Source: Thraustochytrium sp. TN22 (Eukaryota; Sar; Bigyra; Thraustochytrida; Thraustochytriidae). From it: a stretch of DNA of 64,000 nt. The notes under the pieces are model-generated. The model had not been told where the DNA came from. It was given only the letters and a program-made list of their open reading frames with translations, and made no database searches. The DNA is taken from positions 1-64,000 of the forward strand of contig JABLUY010000169.1 in the NCBI GenBank assembly GCA_013306675.1. Reading direction: 5' to 3'. The stretch's first letter is position 1. Every line of letters starts with the position of its first letter. Of the stretch, positions 61,884 through 64,000 are shown piece after piece. The position numbers were made by a program, and so were the translations under genes.

Positions 61884-62363
61884 GGGCGCGGGACGGCAGG
61901 GGCGCGCGGCCGGGTCCCGCTCGATTCCGCACTTGCGGCGCGGCGCGGCCCTTGCGCGCAAGGGCAAGCGCCACTTGCGCGAGACGCGCGGCCACTTGCG
62001 GCGCCGCCGCCCTGGCCGTTCGGCGCCGGCGCCAGTTGCCGTGGCTGCTGAGGACGAGGGGAGGAGCGGGAGCAGAGAGAGCTGATCAGCCTGAGAGAGA
62101 GGAGGAGCAAAACCGCATTCGGTCGCCCCCGCGCACTGCCTGCAGCAGGGCCCGCGGCGAGGGCGGCGCGCCCTGCAGCGCGCGCGCGCTCCCGCGTCAG
62201 CGTGCGGCGGCGCTCGGCGAGGCGAGGCGCCGCTCCGAGGCGCGCGGATTTGAATTTTTGAACGGGCGCGCAGCAGCGGCCTCGTGACGGGACGGTGACG
62301 GCATCCGCTCGGTCGCCAAAACACCATCCAGCCAGCCAGCCGCGGCACAGGCCCCCTGCTCAG

Positions 62364-62431
62364 TCTCGTCTCGTCTCGGTTCGTCTCGTCTCGTCTCGTC
62401 TCGTCGCGTCGCGTCTCGTCTCGTCTCGTCG
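62364..62431. repeat. TCTCG pentanucleotide array
   Basis: About 13 TCTCG/CGTCT units with one GGTTCG interruption and a shift to GTCGC units. It lies 225 bp upstream of the NACHT gene start. Confidence 0.9.
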
Positions 62432-62655
62432 ACGCGACGCGGCTCGACTCCGCCGGCTCGGCTGGGCTCGGCTCGCGCGTGGCGTAGACCGCGCCGGCGT
62501 CGGCCTCTGCGTCTCTGCGACTGCGCGACTGACTGGGCGTTGGCCGGGTCGAGGGAACGGGCTCGGGCGTCCGGCCTGCCCGGTCTCCGCGTCAGGAGGC
62601 GCTCTGCTCTGCTCTCGCCGCGCCGACTCGCCTGGCGTCCGGCGGCGCGGGCAGC

Positions 62656-64000
62656 ATGAGCAAGGCGCGCGAGGTGCGGCGGCTGCTGGCGGAGGTCAAG
62701 GCCAAGCACAGCACGTACCTCGACCCGTTCAGCTGCGAGGAGCTGGAGATCTGGGAGAACGGCGAGAAGGTGATCGTCACGCGCGACGAGGACGGGGAGG
62801 AGGGCCCGGGCGGCGCGCGGGACGCGGCGGCGGGATGGCACGAGCAAGGCGCGCAGATGCCGGCGCCGATGCTGGAGGAAGACGCGCTGTTGTCAGTGTT
62901 TAGCGAGGTGGCGCAGCGACTGTTCCCGAGCGACTTTGATTTCCGCTCGCGCCGACGTGTGCTGGTGGTGGGCGGGCCGTCGAGTGGCAAGACCATGATG
63001 CTGAAGCACCTGGCCTTGATGTGCGCCACGCTGCAGGACATCCGTCGCGGCGGCGAGGCGCGCGCCTTCGTGCCGCTCGTGCTGAGCGTCGCGGACGTGA
63101 CGGCCTTCGCGCGCGACGCCCAGTTTGGCGCCGAGGACGACGTGCTGCCCGCGTACCTGGACCGCAAGCACGCGGGCGACTTCGCGCGCGCCTCCCTCGT
63201 GCGCTCGCTGCTGGCGTCCGGGCGTGCCTGGCTGCTGCTGGACGGCCTGGACGAGGCCGTGGACGCGGTGGCGCTGACGGCGTTAGTCGCCTCGCTCGGC
63301 CGGCTCTGCGCACGTGCGCCGCTCCTGCGCGTGGTGGTCACCGCGCGCCATGGCGCCGAGGATTGCGTGCACCGCGCGGACCTGGCGATGCTCGGCTTCG
63401 AACGCCTCCGCATGCGCTCGCTCACGACGGAACTGGCCGAGGCCATGCTCACGCGCCGCCTGTGCGGCACGCCCGGCTCGGTTCTTTTCCCGCACCCAGA
63501 GCACCTGCCGGACTGGCTGCGCGCCGAGCTGCGCCGCCCCATGTACCGACTGTTCCGCAAGAGTCCGCTCGCACTCACTTTGCTCGTGAACCTGCTGCAG
63601 GAGTTCGACCGCGAGTTTGGCGCGCAGGTGGGCGAGTCGGAGTCGGCACTCGCATCTTCTGCGACCCTGGCAGGCGCCGCCACCGGCGTCGCGACTCTGT
63701 CGCGCGCGGTGGCCGACGTGAACTTCGACGGCTCCTCGCTGACCGTGGACACGGACGCGCCCAAGGTGGCTGGCGGCGACGAGGCGGAGGACGAGGACGA
63801 GCAGGGGAGGACCGCGCAGCAGGCCCTGGAGCGCGCTCGCAATGCCGCCATGGAGGTGCATTACAAGCAGTCGTGCCCGGGCGTGAGCCTGGCGACGCCG
63901 TTCTCGCGCGTGGACCTGCTGCGGCGCGCCATCGTCAAGCTGCTCCGCTGGCAGCCCGTCGAGCGGCACAACAAGACCACCTGCAAGTCGCCGGCGCACG
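62656..64000 (+). CDS. NACHT-type STAND NTPase, 5' part only (runs off the window)
   Basis: Partial: 448 residues from ATG 62656 (MSKAREVRRLLAEVKAKH), still open at the window edge. P-loop VLVVGGPSSGKTMMLKHLAL (~100-119) and Walker B AWLLLDGLDEAV (~192-203), the DGLDE form typical of NACHT domains. Then LLRVVVTARHG (sensor strand with Arg) and SPLALTLLVNLLQEF (winged-helix/HD start). NACHT proteins are signal-transducing ATPases that usually carry C-terminal repeats (LRR, WD, ankyrin, TPR), which would lie beyond the edge. The N-terminus (~1-90) has no CARD/PYD/TIR signature that I can see. The long complementary-strand frame is a shadow. Confidence 0.82.
   Translation, partial: MSKAREVRRLLAEVKAKHSTYLDPFSCEELEIWENGEKVIVTRDEDGEEGPGGARDAAAGWHEQGAQMPAPMLEEDALLSVFSEVAQRLFPSDFDFRSRRRVLVVGGPSSGKTMMLKHLALMCATLQDIRRGGEARAFVPLVLSVADVTAFARDAQFGAEDDVLPAYLDRKHAGDFARASLVRSLLASGRAWLLLDGLDEAVDAVALTALVASLGRLCARAPLLRVVVTARHGAEDCVHRADLAMLGFERLRMRSLTTELAEAMLTRRLCGTPGSVLFPHPEHLPDWLRAELRRPMYRLFRKSPLALTLLVNLLQEFDREFGAQVGESESALASSATLAGAATGVATLSRAVADVNFDGSSLTVDTDAPKVAGGDEAEDEDEQGRTAQQALERARNAAMEVHYKQSCPGVSLATPFSRVDLLRRAIVKLLRWQPVERHNKTTCKSPAH

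Larger units (their letters stand above)
61195..62655. other. Divergent intergenic region, UVRAG and NACHT promoters
   Basis: About 1.46 kb with no recognised gene. Contents: a 24-bp perfect palindrome (61860-61883), repeated CACTTGCG words at about 61930-62000, the TCTCG array, and GC-rich leaders. Frames are open by composition only. Confidence 0.55.

Noticed and set aside
1-64000. CRISPR array or bacterial operon structure
   Set aside because: The repeats are contiguous microsatellites without spacers, and genes have introns and eukaryotic domains.

Overview
The window is nuclear DNA from a GC-rich, intron-poor, gene-dense unicellular eukaryote. Twenty-five protein genes fit in 64 kb. Most are single uninterrupted reading frames, including one of about 11.4 kb. 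The five introns I could place are GT-AG and short (73-112 bp), most with a CTAAC/CTGAC-like branch site. The gene content (ATR, DHX8/PRP22, HOP/STI1, UVRAG, Rab, TTL-like, GT34 and BAG proteins) is eukaryotic. A protist such as a stramenopile (for example a GC-rich labyrinthulomycete) would fit, but the sequence does not fix the taxon and I hold that loosely.

Layout. At 0.2-5.7 kb there is a large protein with a Cys-rich knuckle and a possible lipid-binding fold, convergent with a zinc-finger/F-box-like protein. From 5.7 to 9.75 kb there is a gene-free block of simple repeats, including a 570-bp GGCAA array. The ATR checkpoint kinase fills 9.7-21.2 kb on the minus strand. From 22.6 to 31.5 kb lie a bacterial-type SDR, a coiled-coil protein, a Rab GTPase, an OMS1/METTL7-like methyltransferase, HOP/STI1 and a TTL-like ATP-grasp protein. 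From 31.8 to 36.1 kb there is a domesticated piggyBac-derived protein and a Golgi-type GT34 glycosyltransferase. From 36.7 to 42.0 kb there are three paralogous small single-pass membrane proteins of a family I do not recognise, plus a two-TM protein. From 42.5 to 51 kb lie the splicing helicase PRP22/DHX8, an 82-residue membrane protein, an ankyrin protein, a mitochondrial-type TPR protein and a METTL/EFM7-like methyltransferase. From 51.3 to 64 kb there are a coiled-coil protein, a MYRF-like membrane protein with a Peptidase_G2-type region, a double-ubiquitin-like/BAG co-chaperone, UVRAG/VPS38 and the 5' part of a NACHT NTPase gene that runs off the window.

The genes form no operon or single pathway. 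Loose themes are proteostasis (HOP, BAG), endosome/autophagy traffic (Rab5-like, UVRAG) and mitochondria (OMS1-like, the TPR protein, the three-paralog family). Intergenic DNA is rich in pentanucleotide arrays, which are rare in coding DNA, where repeats are 3-mers or 6-mers. The best candidates for something undescribed are the three-paralog family at 36.7-42.0 kb and the membrane-tethered Peptidase_G2 protein at 54.6-57.7 kb.
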